Below are positions 31,339 to 40,453 of a stretch of 64,000 nt of DNA, one piece after another. The stretch lies in the NCBI GenBank assembly GCA_045577735.1, contig JAZNIY010000008.1, positions 62,001 through 126,000 of the forward strand. The letters run 5' to 3'. The notes beneath the pieces are model-generated. The model did no database searches. It was not told the DNA's origin and saw only the letters and a list, made by a program, of their open reading frames with translations. The first letter of the stretch is position 1. Every line of letters begins with the position of its first letter. The position numbers were made by a program, and so were the translations under genes. The DNA is from Stercoripulliclostridium_A sp045577735. Its GTDB lineage: Bacteria > Bacillota > Clostridia > Christensenellales > DTU072.

Positions 31339-32232
31339 ATGTTTATGACCATAAAACAAGCTTCCGAAAAGTGGGGTATCTCGGATAGAAGAATTCGTGT
31401 ACTTTGCTCCGAGGGCAAAATTCCGGGTGCATATCAAGACGGACGCTCTTGGAAAATCCCAAGCGATGCCGTAAAACCTGCCGACGGAAGATATAAATCA
31501 AGAGAAAGCATTCTTGCAAGAATCGAGCAGAAAAAGAAGGAGCTTGACGGCAGAAGACCCTTGACAGCGGGAGAGGTTGCAAGGCTCAACGAGGAATTCA
31601 TCGTTGAATACACATATAATTCCAACGCCATTGAAGGCAACACGCTCACCCTGCGTGAAACAGCCCTTGTACTCCGAGGTCTTACGATAGACCAAAAACC
31701 GCTCAAAGACCATATGGAGGCGGTAGGTCACAAGGAAGCCTTTGACTACGTTTGTGAGCTGGTAAGGGAGAATATTCCGATCAGCGAAAGGATTATCAAG
31801 CAAATTCATTCTTTGGTTCTTGCAGACAAGAAAGATGACCGTGGTGTTTACCGTCGCGTTCCCGTTCGTATTATGGGGGCGTATCACGAACCGGTTCAGC
31901 CATATCTTATTGAACCCAAGATGGAGCAACTCATCCGTGAGTTTTTAGAAAGCGACGAAAATATTGTTACAAAGCTTGCAAGGTTTCATATTGAATTTGA
32001 GGGCATTCACCCGTTTATTGACGGTAACGGCAGAACCGGGCGCCTTTTGGTGAATTTGGAATTAATGAAAGCCGGCTACCCACCCATTGATATAAAGTTT
32101 ACCGACCGTTTGGCTTATTACAACGCTTTCGATGAATACCACGTCAAGGGTAAACTTTCCACAATGGAAAACTTATTTGCCGGATACATTGAGGCGAGGC
32201 TTGACAGATATTTGAAAATGTTGGAAGGATAA
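31339..32232 (+). CDS. Fic/DOC family protein with N-terminal helix-turn-helix
   Basis: A 297-residue protein. Residues 1-45 are a MerR/excisionase-like winged helix (TIKQASEKWGISDRRIRVLCSEGKIPGA). A helix carrying the inhibitory motif follows (SNAIEGN, fitting [ST]xxxE[GN]), and the Fic core has the complete active motif HPFIDGNGRTGR near residue 230, so AMPylation activity is plausible and held in check by its own alpha-inh helix. The start at 31,339 is set by AGGAGG upstream; an ATG at 31,309 overlaps the -10 box. Codon choice is more GC-rich than the neighbours. The DNA-binding domain may act on the repeats upstream. Confidence 0.88.
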   Translation: MFMTIKQASEKWGISDRRIRVLCSEGKIPGAYQDGRSWKIPSDAVKPADGRYKSRESILARIEQKKKELDGRRPLTAGEVARLNEEFIVEYTYNSNAIEGNTLTLRETALVLRGLTIDQKPLKDHMEAVGHKEAFDYVCELVRENIPISERIIKQIHSLVLADKKDDRGVYRRVPVRIMGAYHEPVQPYLIEPKMEQLIREFLESDENIVTKLARFHIEFEGIHPFIDGNGRTGRLLVNLELMKAGYPPIDIKFTDRLAYYNAFDEYHVKGKLSTMENLFAGYIEARLDRYLKMLEG

Positions 32233-32296
32233 TTGTCTTTCAAAATACACCGCGCGCATACAAAACTATTAATTGTATCGGCTTAACGGTACTCTT

Positions 32297-32402
32297 CCAA
32301 TACAAAAAGCACTTCACACGAAGTGCTTTTTTGTTATTGGTAAGCTGGGGTTTGGGATTGCGACACATAGGTTCCTACTTCATATATTACACTTTTTAAG
32401 CC
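32297..32402 (+). repeat. Direct repeat copy B
   Basis: Blocks 32,297-32,349 and 32,374-32,402 equal copy A at 29,886. It contains a second copy of the tRNA terminator hairpin (32,304-32,331) with no tRNA in front, and its end covers the last codons of the APH-like gene. Confidence 0.85.
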
Positions 32403-33261
32403 TTCTCATCCAAAGCTGATACCATGGTGGAAAATCTATTCCACTTTCAGGTATAAACATAATTTCATTTATTAGTCCATAGAAGACAACTTTGAAATCT
32501 AAGTTTTCATCCGTGTTGTTTGTTAGTTTTTTGTACGTTTCAAAAAGATAATATACGCTACCCCACATGTTTACTAATGGATAAAGGCCATAAGCATAGT
32601 CTGCGTATATAGGTTGATACGGGTCTATAAAGCCGACCAGCTTAAAAGTCTTGGGTTCAACCATAATATTCATTATGTTTATATCGCCATGGCATAAAAC
32701 GGCCTTTAATGGTTCGTTGTTAAGGGATTTGTACTTTTCAATAGCTTTGTTGATGAGTGCATAGTGCTTTTTGTTAAACTTGCCGTTTGCGTACAGCTTA
32801 TTCATATATTCTATTGCTGGTTTTAACTTTAACTCCTCAAAGCACTCTGACCAAGTATCATACTTCTCATCGCCTAAATAACCAAATTTTTCATTGGTTG
32901 CATTTTCCCATCCCAAGATGCCGTTAACAACTTCTTTTGCTAGAGCTTGTTTCTTTGCTTGTGACTTAAAAATAAACTTTGGGTGTAAAAGATTTTGCCC
33001 TATTAAAAACTCCATAACTAGCAAGTCTTCGTTGTAATAATAAACCTCGGGCACCTTTACACACGTGTACTCGGCAAGTATTTTTAACGTTTTTGCCTCC
33101 GTTTCACTCAAATCTTTCCTTGAATAATTTTTAATGGCAACTACTCTACCATCATCAAGAGTCGCCTTAAAAACCTTTCCAAAGCTACCACCACCAAGAT
33201 ATTTAGTGCTGACAATCTTTGCGTTTAAGGCTTGAACAACTGCATCGTAATTGTATTGCAT
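32380..33261 (-). CDS. Aminoglycoside phosphotransferase/fructosamine-kinase-like protein
   Basis: A 293-residue small-molecule kinase of the protein-kinase-like fold. N-lobe: glycine loop YLGGGSFGKVFKA near residue 20, Lys in VVAIKNY, hinge LLVMEFLIGQNLL. C-lobe: Brenner motif LCHGDINIMNIMV (catalytic Asp and Asn) and VGFIDPYQPIYADYAYG (metal-binding Asp in place of DFG). AAAGGAG precedes the ATG. The substrate could be a sugar-amine, choline-like compound or antibiotic; resistance cannot be claimed. The extreme C-terminus (LKKCNI) lies in direct repeat B, and a detached copy of these codons is seen at 29,957-29,985. Confidence 0.8.
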   Translation of the reverse strand: MQYNYDAVVQALNAKIVSTKYLGGGSFGKVFKATLDDGRVVAIKNYSRKDLSETEAKTLKILAEYTCVKVPEVYYYNEDLLVMEFLIGQNLLHPKFIFKSQAKKQALAKEVVNGILGWENATNEKFGYLGDEKYDTWSECFEELKLKPAIEYMNKLYANGKFNKKHYALINKAIEKYKSLNNEPLKAVLCHGDINIMNIMVEPKTFKLVGFIDPYQPIYADYAYGLYPLVNMWGSVYYLFETYKKLTNNTDENLDFKVVFYGLINEIMFIPESGIDFPPWYQLWMRRLKKCNI

Positions 33262-33374
33262 AGTTATTTCTCCTTTTCAGATTGAATAAAAAAGTTCTTG
33301 TGTTTTATAGTTTTAGTTTAATGCCAATACCTGTTCGGTTATATCATAATCGTGTCGCTTATATCATTTTAATG

Positions 33375-33403
33375 TTGTAGTCAACAAGAAAGTATGATAA
33401 AAT
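33375..33403 (+). promoter_or_regulatory. Promoter of AraC-family gene, leaderless
   Basis: TTGTAG (33,375-33,380), 17-base spacer with TGA before the -10, and TAAAAT (33,398-33,403). The ATG at 33,410 is six bases after the -10 box and no ribosome site exists. Confidence 0.65.
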
Positions 33404-33409
33404 AAGCTT

Positions 33410-34150
33410 ATGGAAACCAATAAACTTGTAAGTATTAACATTTTACCTCCGACAAAGAACCCCATTTTTGAGCAACGCGAAACTTGCGTTACCCACACCC
33501 CTTATATGGTAGAAACTGCCTTCTACTCATTAGTTCAAGCCGGGGACGTAGAAAGGGTTAAAAACAGTATAGATAATTTTATAAAAGATGGTATTGTTAT
33601 CGGTAGGCTTTCTAACGATTCCCTAAGACAAATACAATACTGGGCTGTTTGTTGCATCACCCTCGGCAATAGATATGCAATTCAAGGGGGCTTGGACGAA
33701 ATGATCGCCTACAATTTGGCAGATTCCTTCATTATTCAAATAGATAAAATGACCAATCCAGAGGAAATCGTTGATTACCTTATAACGGTTTTCATAAAGC
33801 TAACGGAAATGGTAAAGAAGCATTCCCATCCCACTTACTCAAAAGAAATTCATGCTTGCATAAACTATATTGACCAACATCTTCACGAAAAAATAACGAT
33901 TGAGCGCGTTGCTACCGCTATTGGATATAGTAAATCCTGGCTACCCCGAAAGTTCAAAACTGAAACCGGAACGGCCATAACCGACTATATAATGTCTAAA
34001 AAGATTGAAGAAGCAAAATCTTTATTGCGTAGCAACACCCCACAAAATATTGTCGCCTACTCGCTCGGTTTTTGCTCACAAACCCATTTTATTCAATGCT
34101 TCAAAAGATATTGTGGCATTACCCCCAATCAATTTGCGCATAAAATATAG
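33410..34150 (+). CDS. AraC family transcriptional regulator
   Basis: A 246-residue regulator. The N-terminal 150 residues are a helical sensor part without known motif (VETAFYSLVQAGDVERVKNSI). The C-terminal 100 residues are a double helix-turn-helix AraC domain: INYIDQHLHEKITIERVATAIGYSKSWLPRKFKTETG and the second HTH ending FCSQTHFIQCFKRYCGITPNQF. It is convergent to the GH79-like hydrolase gene and shares its terminator, so it might control nearby carbohydrate genes. The start coincides with the predicted transcription start. Confidence 0.9.
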   Translation: METNKLVSINILPPTKNPIFEQRETCVTHTPYMVETAFYSLVQAGDVERVKNSIDNFIKDGIVIGRLSNDSLRQIQYWAVCCITLGNRYAIQGGLDEMIAYNLADSFIIQIDKMTNPEEIVDYLITVFIKLTEMVKKHSHPTYSKEIHACINYIDQHLHEKITIERVATAIGYSKSWLPRKFKTETGTAITDYIMSKKIEEAKSLLRSNTPQNIVAYSLGFCSQTHFIQCFKRYCGITPNQFAHKI

Positions 34151-34184
34151 AGTTGATACCTTTTATGATGTTTTGCTCTTCATA

Positions 34185-34212
34185 AAAAGGCAAGTCATTA
34201 GACTTGCCTTTT
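34185..34212. terminator. Bidirectional terminator between AraC and GH79-like genes
   Basis: AAAAGGCAAGTC ATTA GACTTGCCTTTT, flanked by A and T runs on both sides, serving the convergent genes. Confidence 0.9.
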
Positions 34213-34235
34213 CCTTTTGTTTTGCCATCCATAAA

Positions 34236-35732
34236 CTAAATTACTAGGAAAGTACAAGTTCCGGGAGCGAGTTTTATCGCGCCGGAAACCACTTCACCCT
34301 CTAGTGAAGGTAGGGTATCGTTTTCATCAACGACGAGCTCTTTGCCGTTTAAAAGTGCAGTTGTGCTACGCATCTTACCATTACCACTCAAAGTATAGCA
34401 AGTAGCCTCTTTAGGTATTTCAACGGTGGTGTATTCCTTTTTAGAGTTGTTGATTATGAGATAGGCGTAACCCTCTTTTCCGTCCTTACGGGAATGACAG
34501 AAGACGTGTGCGCCCTCGCGAACGGGCTCCTCGGAATCATACACCGTCGTACCCATCAATCTGTTCCAAAGAAGTATTGCATAGTAGTTTGGTCTGGGAT
34601 CAAAAGTGCCGTGACGGAGCCAGCCATAGTCGGAAGATGCAAGCGTGTTATGGAACACGATACCATCAGTTATAGTAGCATAGGTACCAAGTTCGTTGAG
34701 AGTACGTAGCACGTCAACGTAGGTGGAAGCCCAAGTATCTCCGCCACCACCGGCGTCACCGGACTCCGTTACCCAAAGTTGTGCGCCGGGCATATATTTG
34801 TCACGAAGCTTTGCAGCTGCCTTAGCACAATAAGGAGCTGCGTCCAAGAACTTTTCCGAGTTTATCTTTTTCTCCGGCCAGTGAACAAGGCTTATACCGG
34901 CGGCAATACGCTCGGAAACACCATTGTAGTAATGGTAGCTGAACACCTCCATAGGCTCTTTTGCATCCTTAATAAAGGCTTCCGTGCCCATCTTTTTCAT
35001 AAGGAGCTTGAGGGGGAACTTCTCAACGTTAAGTTTGCCCATTATACCACCACCAACAGAACAAGGACCAACGGTCAAACATTCGGGATAGTTTTCGTGA
35101 ACCCACTTGTTAAAAATATCTTGGTCGCGTAAAAAGTGTTCTACGGTATAGCCCTTAGGCGCACCCGAACCTGACAAAAGGTTGGGCTCGTTCATAAACT
35201 CTGCAGCGTTGATTGGCACACCGTAATCACGGCTGAAATCAAATAGTAATTTTGCTTGACTAGGATTCCAAGGCTCCTCGGCAGAGTGAATACCTTGGCA
35301 GTTCGATACAGACACAAGTAGCTTTGCGCCCATTTCTTTAACAAAGTCAAGCACCCCTACCCATTGCTCTTTGGTTAGAAGATTTTGGAAGCCCTCGGGA
35401 GCTACTCCGTTTGCCTTGCCATCCAAATCATAGTATGTTTTGGTTGCCCAAGTGCCACTTACGCGTACCCAAACCGGGCCTATTTCCTTTGCAAACTTAC
35501 GCAAGCGAGGGTTATATAAGTCAATAGGTGGATACACTTGCATCATAGAATCGGCATTCTTTATTCCTAACATTGCAAACTTGCCGTTACCTGCAATTTC
35601 TTCCGGGGTATACTCTTTCCAGAAAGTGCCACCCGTAACCTCGGTCATTTCTACGTTGTAGGAAACGAGTCTTTCATCAACCTTTCTTATTTCCTTTAAA
35701 TTATCTAGCTTTAATTTGACGTTTTGTGCCAT
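34236..35732 (-). CDS. Glycoside hydrolase, GH79-like (clan A) beta-glucuronidase/heparanase type
   Basis: A 498-residue (beta/alpha)8 glycosidase followed by a beta domain. WVRVSGTWATKTYYD near residue 90, the acid/base Glu in AAEFMNEPNLL near 190, and the nucleophile Glu in LWVTESGDAGGGG near 330 match clan-A enzymes; the order and spacing fit GH79. The C-terminal domain (residues 410-498) is beta-rich. No signal peptide is seen, so it should act in the cytosol on imported oligosaccharides. AAGGAG precedes the ATG. GH30 or GH39 are possible alternatives. Confidence 0.65.
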   Translation of the reverse strand: MAQNVKLKLDNLKEIRKVDERLVSYNVEMTEVTGGTFWKEYTPEEIAGNGKFAMLGIKNADSMMQVYPPIDLYNPRLRKFAKEIGPVWVRVSGTWATKTYYDLDGKANGVAPEGFQNLLTKEQWVGVLDFVKEMGAKLLVSVSNCQGIHSAEEPWNPSQAKLLFDFSRDYGVPINAAEFMNEPNLLSGSGAPKGYTVEHFLRDQDIFNKWVHENYPECLTVGPCSVGGGIMGKLNVEKFPLKLLMKKMGTEAFIKDAKEPMEVFSYHYYNGVSERIAAGISLVHWPEKKINSEKFLDAAPYCAKAAAKLRDKYMPGAQLWVTESGDAGGGGDTWASTYVDVLRTLNELGTYATITDGIVFHNTLASSDYGWLRHGTFDPRPNYYAILLWNRLMGTTVYDSEEPVREGAHVFCHSRKDGKEGYAYLIINNSKKEYTTVEIPKEATCYTLSGNGKMRSTTALLNGKELVVDENDTLPSLEGEVVSGAIKLAPGTCTFLVI

Positions 35733-35787
35733 TTGCCTTTGCTCCTTGTCCTTAAATAGTGCGTGATTAAAACATCAGCTATTAAAA

Positions 35788-35816
35788 ATTGTAACATATA
35801 CGTCATCCCATTTCAA
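35788..35816 (-). promoter_or_regulatory. Promoter of GH79-like gene
   Basis: Minus-strand TTGAAA (plus 35,811-35,816), 17-base spacer with TG before the -10, and TACAAT (plus 35,788-35,793). Confidence 0.65.
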
Positions 35817-35864
35817 TACCCAGCTTTATTGAAAAAATTATCACTCGTAAAAATCATAAAATTT

Positions 35865-35884
35865 AAGCCTCCGTTAGGAGGCTT
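35865..35884 (-). terminator. Terminator of the MFS-GNAT unit
   Basis: AAGCCTCC TAAC GGAGGCTT on the minus strand just after the GNAT stop, followed by AAATTTT. Confidence 0.75.
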
Positions 35885-35887
35885 TCT

Positions 35888-36427
35888 TTATTTTAAAATT
35901 TCGTAGGCGACCAAGTCAACCGTGCCCTGGTTGTTCGTGCCACATTGTGGCAACGTCGCGAAGTATTTCATGCCGGCCTTTTGCATAACTCTACCGGAAT
36001 TAGGATTATTTTTATCGTGCAATGCAACAATTCGTTTGGCTTTAACCTCCGTAAAGAAGAACTCTATTATCCTCTTAAGAGCCTCGGCAACGTATCCTTT
36101 TCCCCAAAAATCGTATCCTATACAATAGCCCATGTCTATGCGTTCCTCTTCATTAAAAATGCGCACTCCGGAAATTGTGCCAATGGGCTCACCCAAGTCT
36201 TTAGGGACAATTGCCCAAAGGTAATGTTCTTCACTTGAATAATCTTCTACCCAAGCACGGAAAACCTGCTCCGTAACGGCGACGCTTTCGTGTGGTTGCC
36301 AGGTCAAAAAGCGTGTAACGCGTTCGTCGGTCACCCAGTTTTTAAATGCAGGCTCCACGTCGGTCATAGTTACTCTACGCAAAATTAAACGCTCAGTTTC
36401 TAAACGCACTGTTCCTTTATGTTCCAT
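35888..36427 (-). CDS. GNAT N-acetyltransferase, RimJ/RimL type
   Basis: A 179-residue acetyltransferase. TERLILRRVTMTDVEPAFKNW is the typical N-terminus, MGYCIGYDFWGKGYVAEALKRIIEFFF carries the acetyl-CoA pyrophosphate loop, and ALHDKNNPNSGRVMQKAGM the last motif. The ATG overlaps the stop of the MFS gene, so the two are co-translated. The acceptor (amino acid, peptide or antibiotic) is unknown. Confidence 0.9.
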   Translation of the reverse strand: MEHKGTVRLETERLILRRVTMTDVEPAFKNWVTDERVTRFLTWQPHESVAVTEQVFRAWVEDYSSEEHYLWAIVPKDLGEPIGTISGVRIFNEEERIDMGYCIGYDFWGKGYVAEALKRIIEFFFTEVKAKRIVALHDKNNPNSGRVMQKAGMKYFATLPQCGTNNQGTVDLVAYEILK

Positions 36428-37632
36428 TACACCCTCCTTGTCTTGCTGTTCGTCAATTCCACCATAACCATCATTAAGGTAGCAAACCCTATTAAAACGA
36501 AAGGTGTAATTTGGAAGCTCGTTGCCGTTGCGACGTATCCAAAAATAACTTGGGTTACAAAGCCGATTGCATAAGCTCCACCCATATGATAGCCCGTAAT
36601 ATGCGTGCTCATTTCCTTGCCGAAACGCTGGGGCACCGCGTGGAGCGTAGCGGGGAAAATTGGACCACAGCCAACCCCTATTGCAACCATACCAAAGTAA
36701 AGAGTAAAGGTTGTCGGTATCGCTAAAGCAATAACGCCAACGAGCAAGACGCCGGCGCCACCTCGTATTAGATTTTTATCGTTTACTTTGAGGGACAGTA
36801 TGCCGGAGAGGAACCTACCTATCATTATTCCACCATAATAAAGAGAGACCATTTGTGCAGCCTTGTCGGCACTAAGCCCCTTTGCATTAATTAGGTAGCT
36901 TGCACCCCAGGTTCCCATTAAAAATTCTACTGCACAATAGAAGCCGAGGCTTAGTACTGCAGTTATGACTCCGGGTGTCATGAAAATTCTTTTTAACGAT
37001 ATCTTTTCTCGTGTTTGGGATTCTTTTTCTTCGTTTTGGGCTTCCTTTTTGTCATATTTAAACCACAGAACAAGCGAAGCAAAAACTATTAGTGAAATGC
37101 CGAATTGAATGAATGAAATCGTCCTGTATCCGGCTTGCCAATCACCGTCTTTTAGGAATATGCTCATAATGAGTGGGCTTACCGTAACCCCAACTCCCCA
37201 AAAGCAATGTAGCCAATTCATATGTATGGCTTTGTAGTTTAGCGAAACAAAATTGTTTAGTCCCGTGTCTATTGCGCCGGCACCAAGCCCGGCTACAACA
37301 GAGCCAAGCATCATAACGTAAACGTTTGGGGCAAAGCTAATTATCAACATTCCAACAGCCGTCAAAACTACGGATACGGCAGTAACCAAGCCCGTGCCAA
37401 ACTTTTTGATTAAGGGTCCGGCAAAGAAGCTAACGCCACCCGTGCATACGGCAATAATTACCGAGTATATGGAGCCAAAACTTTCTTCCAGCCCAAAGTC
37501 CAAGTGTGCAAGGGGCCACGCTACGCCAAAAAGGCTATCGGGTAGCCCTAGCGATATGAAAGTTATGTAGATAACAACAAGCAAAAGAATCACGCCTTTC
37601 ATCTCCACTTTTAGTTTTGCCAAATGCTTCAT
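36427..37632 (-). CDS. MFS transporter
   Basis: A 401-residue major facilitator with about 12 helices, beginning GVILLLVVIYITFISLGLPDSLFG and with the loop 2-3 motif FAGPLIKKFGTGLVTAVS. The GLGAGAIDTGLNNFVS and WLHCFWGVGVTVSPL segments are typical of FucP/YbjJ-like sugar or drug exporters. There is no clear Shine-Dalgarno for the ATG at 37,632; an in-frame ATG at 37,602 is possible. It forms a unit with the following GNAT. Confidence 0.85.
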   Translation of the reverse strand: MKHLAKLKVEMKGVILLLVVIYITFISLGLPDSLFGVAWPLAHLDFGLEESFGSIYSVIIAVCTGGVSFFAGPLIKKFGTGLVTAVSVVLTAVGMLIISFAPNVYVMMLGSVVAGLGAGAIDTGLNNFVSLNYKAIHMNWLHCFWGVGVTVSPLIMSIFLKDGDWQAGYRTISFIQFGISLIVFASLVLWFKYDKKEAQNEEKESQTREKISLKRIFMTPGVITAVLSLGFYCAVEFLMGTWGASYLINAKGLSADKAAQMVSLYYGGIMIGRFLSGILSLKVNDKNLIRGGAGVLLVGVIALAIPTTFTLYFGMVAIGVGCGPIFPATLHAVPQRFGKEMSTHITGYHMGGAYAIGFVTQVIFGYVATATSFQITPFVLIGFATLMMVMVELTNSKTRRV

Positions 37633-37781
37633 AAGTGTAGCATTTCATTTTACGCCGTGTCAACAAAAAAGCTTTTTGACGGCATATTTTCATATATTGG
37701 TCAAATATATTCATATTTGCATCTCTTTTTAGCGCAAATACACACTTTTAAAAATTTTCTAATTTTTTTACTTAAAATGCG

Positions 37782-37809
37782 TTGAAATTTCGGCGTTATA
37801 GTGTATAAT
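37782..37809 (+). promoter_or_regulatory. Promoter of CofE-like gene
   Basis: TTGAAA (37,782-37,787), 16-base spacer, TATAAT (37,804-37,809). The AT-rich space to the divergent MFS gene shows nothing else. Confidence 0.7.
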
Positions 37810-37860
37810 TTTTAAGTCATAAGTATCACTTATGAAAATCCAATTCTTAGGAGAACCATT

Positions 37861-39054
37861 ATGGGACGCATGATAGGTACAGTTTCTCGCGGTGTTCGCG
37901 CACCAATCATAAGACAAGGTGACGATATCGTAGAAATCGTAACAAACTCCCTCCTTGAAGCAGCAAAAGAGGAAAACATCACCTTCCACGATCGCGACGT
38001 CGTTGCTATGACCGAAGCCATCGTTGCAAGAGCACAAGGCAACTACTGCACCGTTGACGATATTGCTACCGACGTCAAAACAAAGTTTGGTGGTGGCACC
38101 GTCGGCGTAATTTTCCCCATTCTTAGCCGTAACCGTTTTGCTATTTGCCTTCGTGGTATAGCAAAGGGCGCAAAGAAGGTTGTTATTATGCTCTCCTATC
38201 CCAGCGACGAAGTTGGCAACCACCTTATAAGCTACGATATGATAGACGAAAAAGGCGTTGACCCCTTTAAAGACGTGCTTGACCTTGCCACCTATAGAAA
38301 TCTTTTCGGATACGTAAAGCATACTTTTACAGGCATGGACTACGTTGCATATTACAAAGAGCTTGTTGAAAATTGTGGCGCTGAATGTGAAATTATTTTT
38401 GCAAACAATCCTCGCGCTATTCTCGACTACACCAAGAACGTTATTACTTGCGACATCCACACGCGTGCACGCACCAAGAGAATTTTGAAAGCAAACGGTG
38501 GCGAAATCGTACTTGGCCTTGATGAAATTATGAACGCACCCGTCAACGGTTCCGGTTGCAACGAGCAATACGGTCTTCTTGGCTCCAACAAAGCAACCGA
38601 GGAAAGCATAAAACTCTTCCCTCGCGACTGCCAAAAGGTTGTTGATGCAATACAAGCAAAGCTAAAGGAAGCAACGGGCAAAACCATAGAAGTTATGGTA
38701 TATGGTGACGGCGCTTTCAAAGATCCCGTTGGTAAGATTTGGGAATTAGCCGACCCCGTAGTTGCTCCCGCCTATACCAGTGGCCTTGAGGGTACTCCCA
38801 ACGAACTAAAGTTAAAATACCTTGCAGACAATGAATTTGCTTCCCTTTCCGGCGAAGAATTAAAGCAAGCAATCAAGAATAAGATTTCCGAAAAGGATGA
38901 CAACCTCTTTGGTAAAATGGCAAGTGAGGGCACCACTCCTCGTAGGCTAACCGATCTTATTGGTTCCCTATGCGACCTAACCTCCGGCTCCGGTGACAAG
39001 GGCACGCCCATAGTATTCATACAAGGTTACTTCGATAACTACACTGCTGAATAA
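37861..39054 (+). CDS. Coenzyme F420-0:L-glutamate ligase-like protein (CofE family)
   Basis: A 397-residue protein. Residues 1-60 (GTVSRGVRAPIIRQGDDIVEIV, DVVAMTEAIVARAQGNY) match the CofE gamma-glutamyl ligase domain; the C-terminus DPVVAPAYTSGLEGTPNELKLKYLAD is typical of the longer Firmicute branch. True CofE adds glutamate to F420-0; Clostridia rarely make F420 and no F420 gene is seen here, so the real substrate is uncertain. TAGGAG precedes the ATG. It is monocistronic with its own promoter and terminator. Confidence 0.8.
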   Translation: MGRMIGTVSRGVRAPIIRQGDDIVEIVTNSLLEAAKEENITFHDRDVVAMTEAIVARAQGNYCTVDDIATDVKTKFGGGTVGVIFPILSRNRFAICLRGIAKGAKKVVIMLSYPSDEVGNHLISYDMIDEKGVDPFKDVLDLATYRNLFGYVKHTFTGMDYVAYYKELVENCGAECEIIFANNPRAILDYTKNVITCDIHTRARTKRILKANGGEIVLGLDEIMNAPVNGSGCNEQYGLLGSNKATEESIKLFPRDCQKVVDAIQAKLKEATGKTIEVMVYGDGAFKDPVGKIWELADPVVAPAYTSGLEGTPNELKLKYLADNEFASLSGEELKQAIKNKISEKDDNLFGKMASEGTTPRRLTDLIGSLCDLTSGSGDKGTPIVFIQGYFDNYTAE

Positions 39055-39066
39055 TAAACCCTCTAC

Positions 39067-39089
39067 AAAAGCGCAAAACTTGCGCTTTT
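39067..39089 (+). terminator. Terminator after CofE-like gene
   Basis: AAAAGCGCA AAACT TGCGCTTTT followed by an AT-rich T-tail. Confidence 0.8.
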
Positions 39090-39108
39090 AATTTTATTAG
39101 GAACAGAT

Positions 39109-39814
39109 ATGAACAAAAAAGCAAGAACCATTGTTTCTATCATACTAAAACTTCTAATATTTATTAGCACAACGCTTGGCATACTAGGCTGTGTCGTGGG
39201 TGTCGACGGATTTATGGGTGGCAGTACGCTTATTCTATACTTCACCAACCAAAGCAACATTTGGATTGCACTAGTAGCCCTAATCCTTGCCATAATGCAA
39301 ATTGTAAAACTCAAAAAGGGTACGGTTGGTTTTAGTAAAAGCGTCTATCTTGTTCAACAAGTGTTCACCGTGTCCATCTCTTTAACCTGTATAGTATACT
39401 GCTTCGTGCTGGTGCCCTCCTTTTTGGCCGTGGACTCCGACCTTTTTAATCCCTTTGCACTAACACAAATGCTTCTCCACGTGGTAACCCCGCTCCTTGC
39501 AATAATAGACTTCATCTTTAGTTGCCGTGGCGTAACCTTCAAGAAAGCGGACTGCCTATGGTCGGCAATACCACCCCTATACTACCTTGGTTTTTCAGCC
39601 GTAGGTTACGTGCTTAATTGGAATTTTGGAATGGGCAACAACTTCCCCCTACTTCTTCCTCAATTACGACTCTCCCGCCGGCATTTTCGGCTTCAGCGAC
39701 GTTATGCCATACTTTATGGGCTCCTTCTACTGGATAATCCTTCTTGTTTTCCTAGTACTAGGAATGTCGCTTGCGTATTTAAAAATAGTAAACCGATTTA
39801 ACAAGGTTAAATAA
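39109..39814 (+). CDS. Pr6Pr-like (FAR-17a/AIG1-like) membrane protein with apparent frameshift
   Basis: The gene reads as one six- to seven-helix membrane protein only if a base is removed from the C5 run at 39,645-39,649. Upstream frame: FTNQSNIWIALVALILAIM (the FT.QSN motif of the family), LLHVVTPLLAIIDFIF, PPLYYLGFSAVGYVLNWNFGMGNNFP. Downstream frame continues naturally with YFFLNYDSPAGIFGFSD and a last helix IILLVFLVLGMSLAYLKIV. A homopolymer indel is the simplest reading; a recent pseudogene is possible. Function of the family is unknown. Confidence 0.75.
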
Positions 39815-39826
39815 ATCGTTAATTAA

Positions 39827-39850
39827 AAAGGCTCGCTATTGCGAGCCTTT
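39827..39850. terminator. Bidirectional terminator
   Basis: AAAGGCTCGC TATT GCGAGCCTTT between convergent genes, with A and T runs on the two sides. Confidence 0.85.
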
Positions 39851-39864
39851 ATTTTCGTTTAATT

Positions 39865-40425
39865 TCAAATCAAAGCCTTACCGCTATGAAAAGCTTTCCC
39901 AACAACCCTTTCACCCACGCTTACGTAATCATGGGTGGGTGAAACGTAACTTATTAGGTGCATTTTGGAAATATCGGGCTTGCCACTTGAGTCAAGAATG
40001 CTTTCATCGCTAGAAACGTTTATTATGTCGCCAATAGTGATGCCGTCCTCGTTTACCTTATTAAGCTTACATTCAAGGGTGAGGGGAAGCTCGTTGATTA
40101 TGGGTGCGTTTACGCACTCGCTAGGCGTAGTGGTAAATCCTGCTTTTGCCATTTTGTCTTTTGTCTTATTTCCACTGGCAATACCTACGTAATCGCAAGC
40201 AACTAAACTTTCTTCGTTTGCAAAACTAACTGTAAAAGCACCGCTTTCCAAAATATTCTTGTAGGTCTTGTGTCCTTCCGACAAACAAAGCATAATCAAA
40301 TTATAGTCATATATTCCACCCCACGCGGCGTTCATTGCGTTTGGTTTGCCCTCTTTGTCATAGGTGCCAACGATTAACACAGGCATAGGAAAACACCAAG
40401 TTTGGGGTCCAAAATTCTTTCTCAT
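39865..40425 (-). CDS. Flavin reductase family protein
   Basis: A 186-residue FMN-binding split-barrel protein. PMPVLIVGTYDKEGKPNAMNAAWGGI is the conserved start, KTYKNILESGAFTVSF and DYVGIASGNKTKDKMAKAGF the family core, ending with HDYVSVGERVVGKAF. It likely uses FMN to reduce a substrate or serves as reductase for a partner. The start at 40,425 follows AAAGGAG; an upstream in-frame ATG at 40,494 overlaps the previous gene and has no site. The substrate is unknown. Confidence 0.88.
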   Translation of the reverse strand: MRKNFGPQTWCFPMPVLIVGTYDKEGKPNAMNAAWGGIYDYNLIMLCLSEGHKTYKNILESGAFTVSFANEESLVACDYVGIASGNKTKDKMAKAGFTTTPSECVNAPIINELPLTLECKLNKVNEDGITIGDIINVSSDESILDSSGKPDISKMHLISYVSPTHDYVSVGERVVGKAFHSGKALI

Positions 40426-40453
40426 GGTAAACTCCTTTGCTAAATTATTATTT

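Noticed and set aside
31498..31929. 143-codon minus frame inside fic
   Set aside because: Antisense shadow of fic; no independent support.
37768..38655. 295-codon minus-strand frame opposite the CofE-like gene
   Set aside because: It is a shadow of the CofE-like gene: Cys/Asn/Val-rich text without motifs and no ribosome site.
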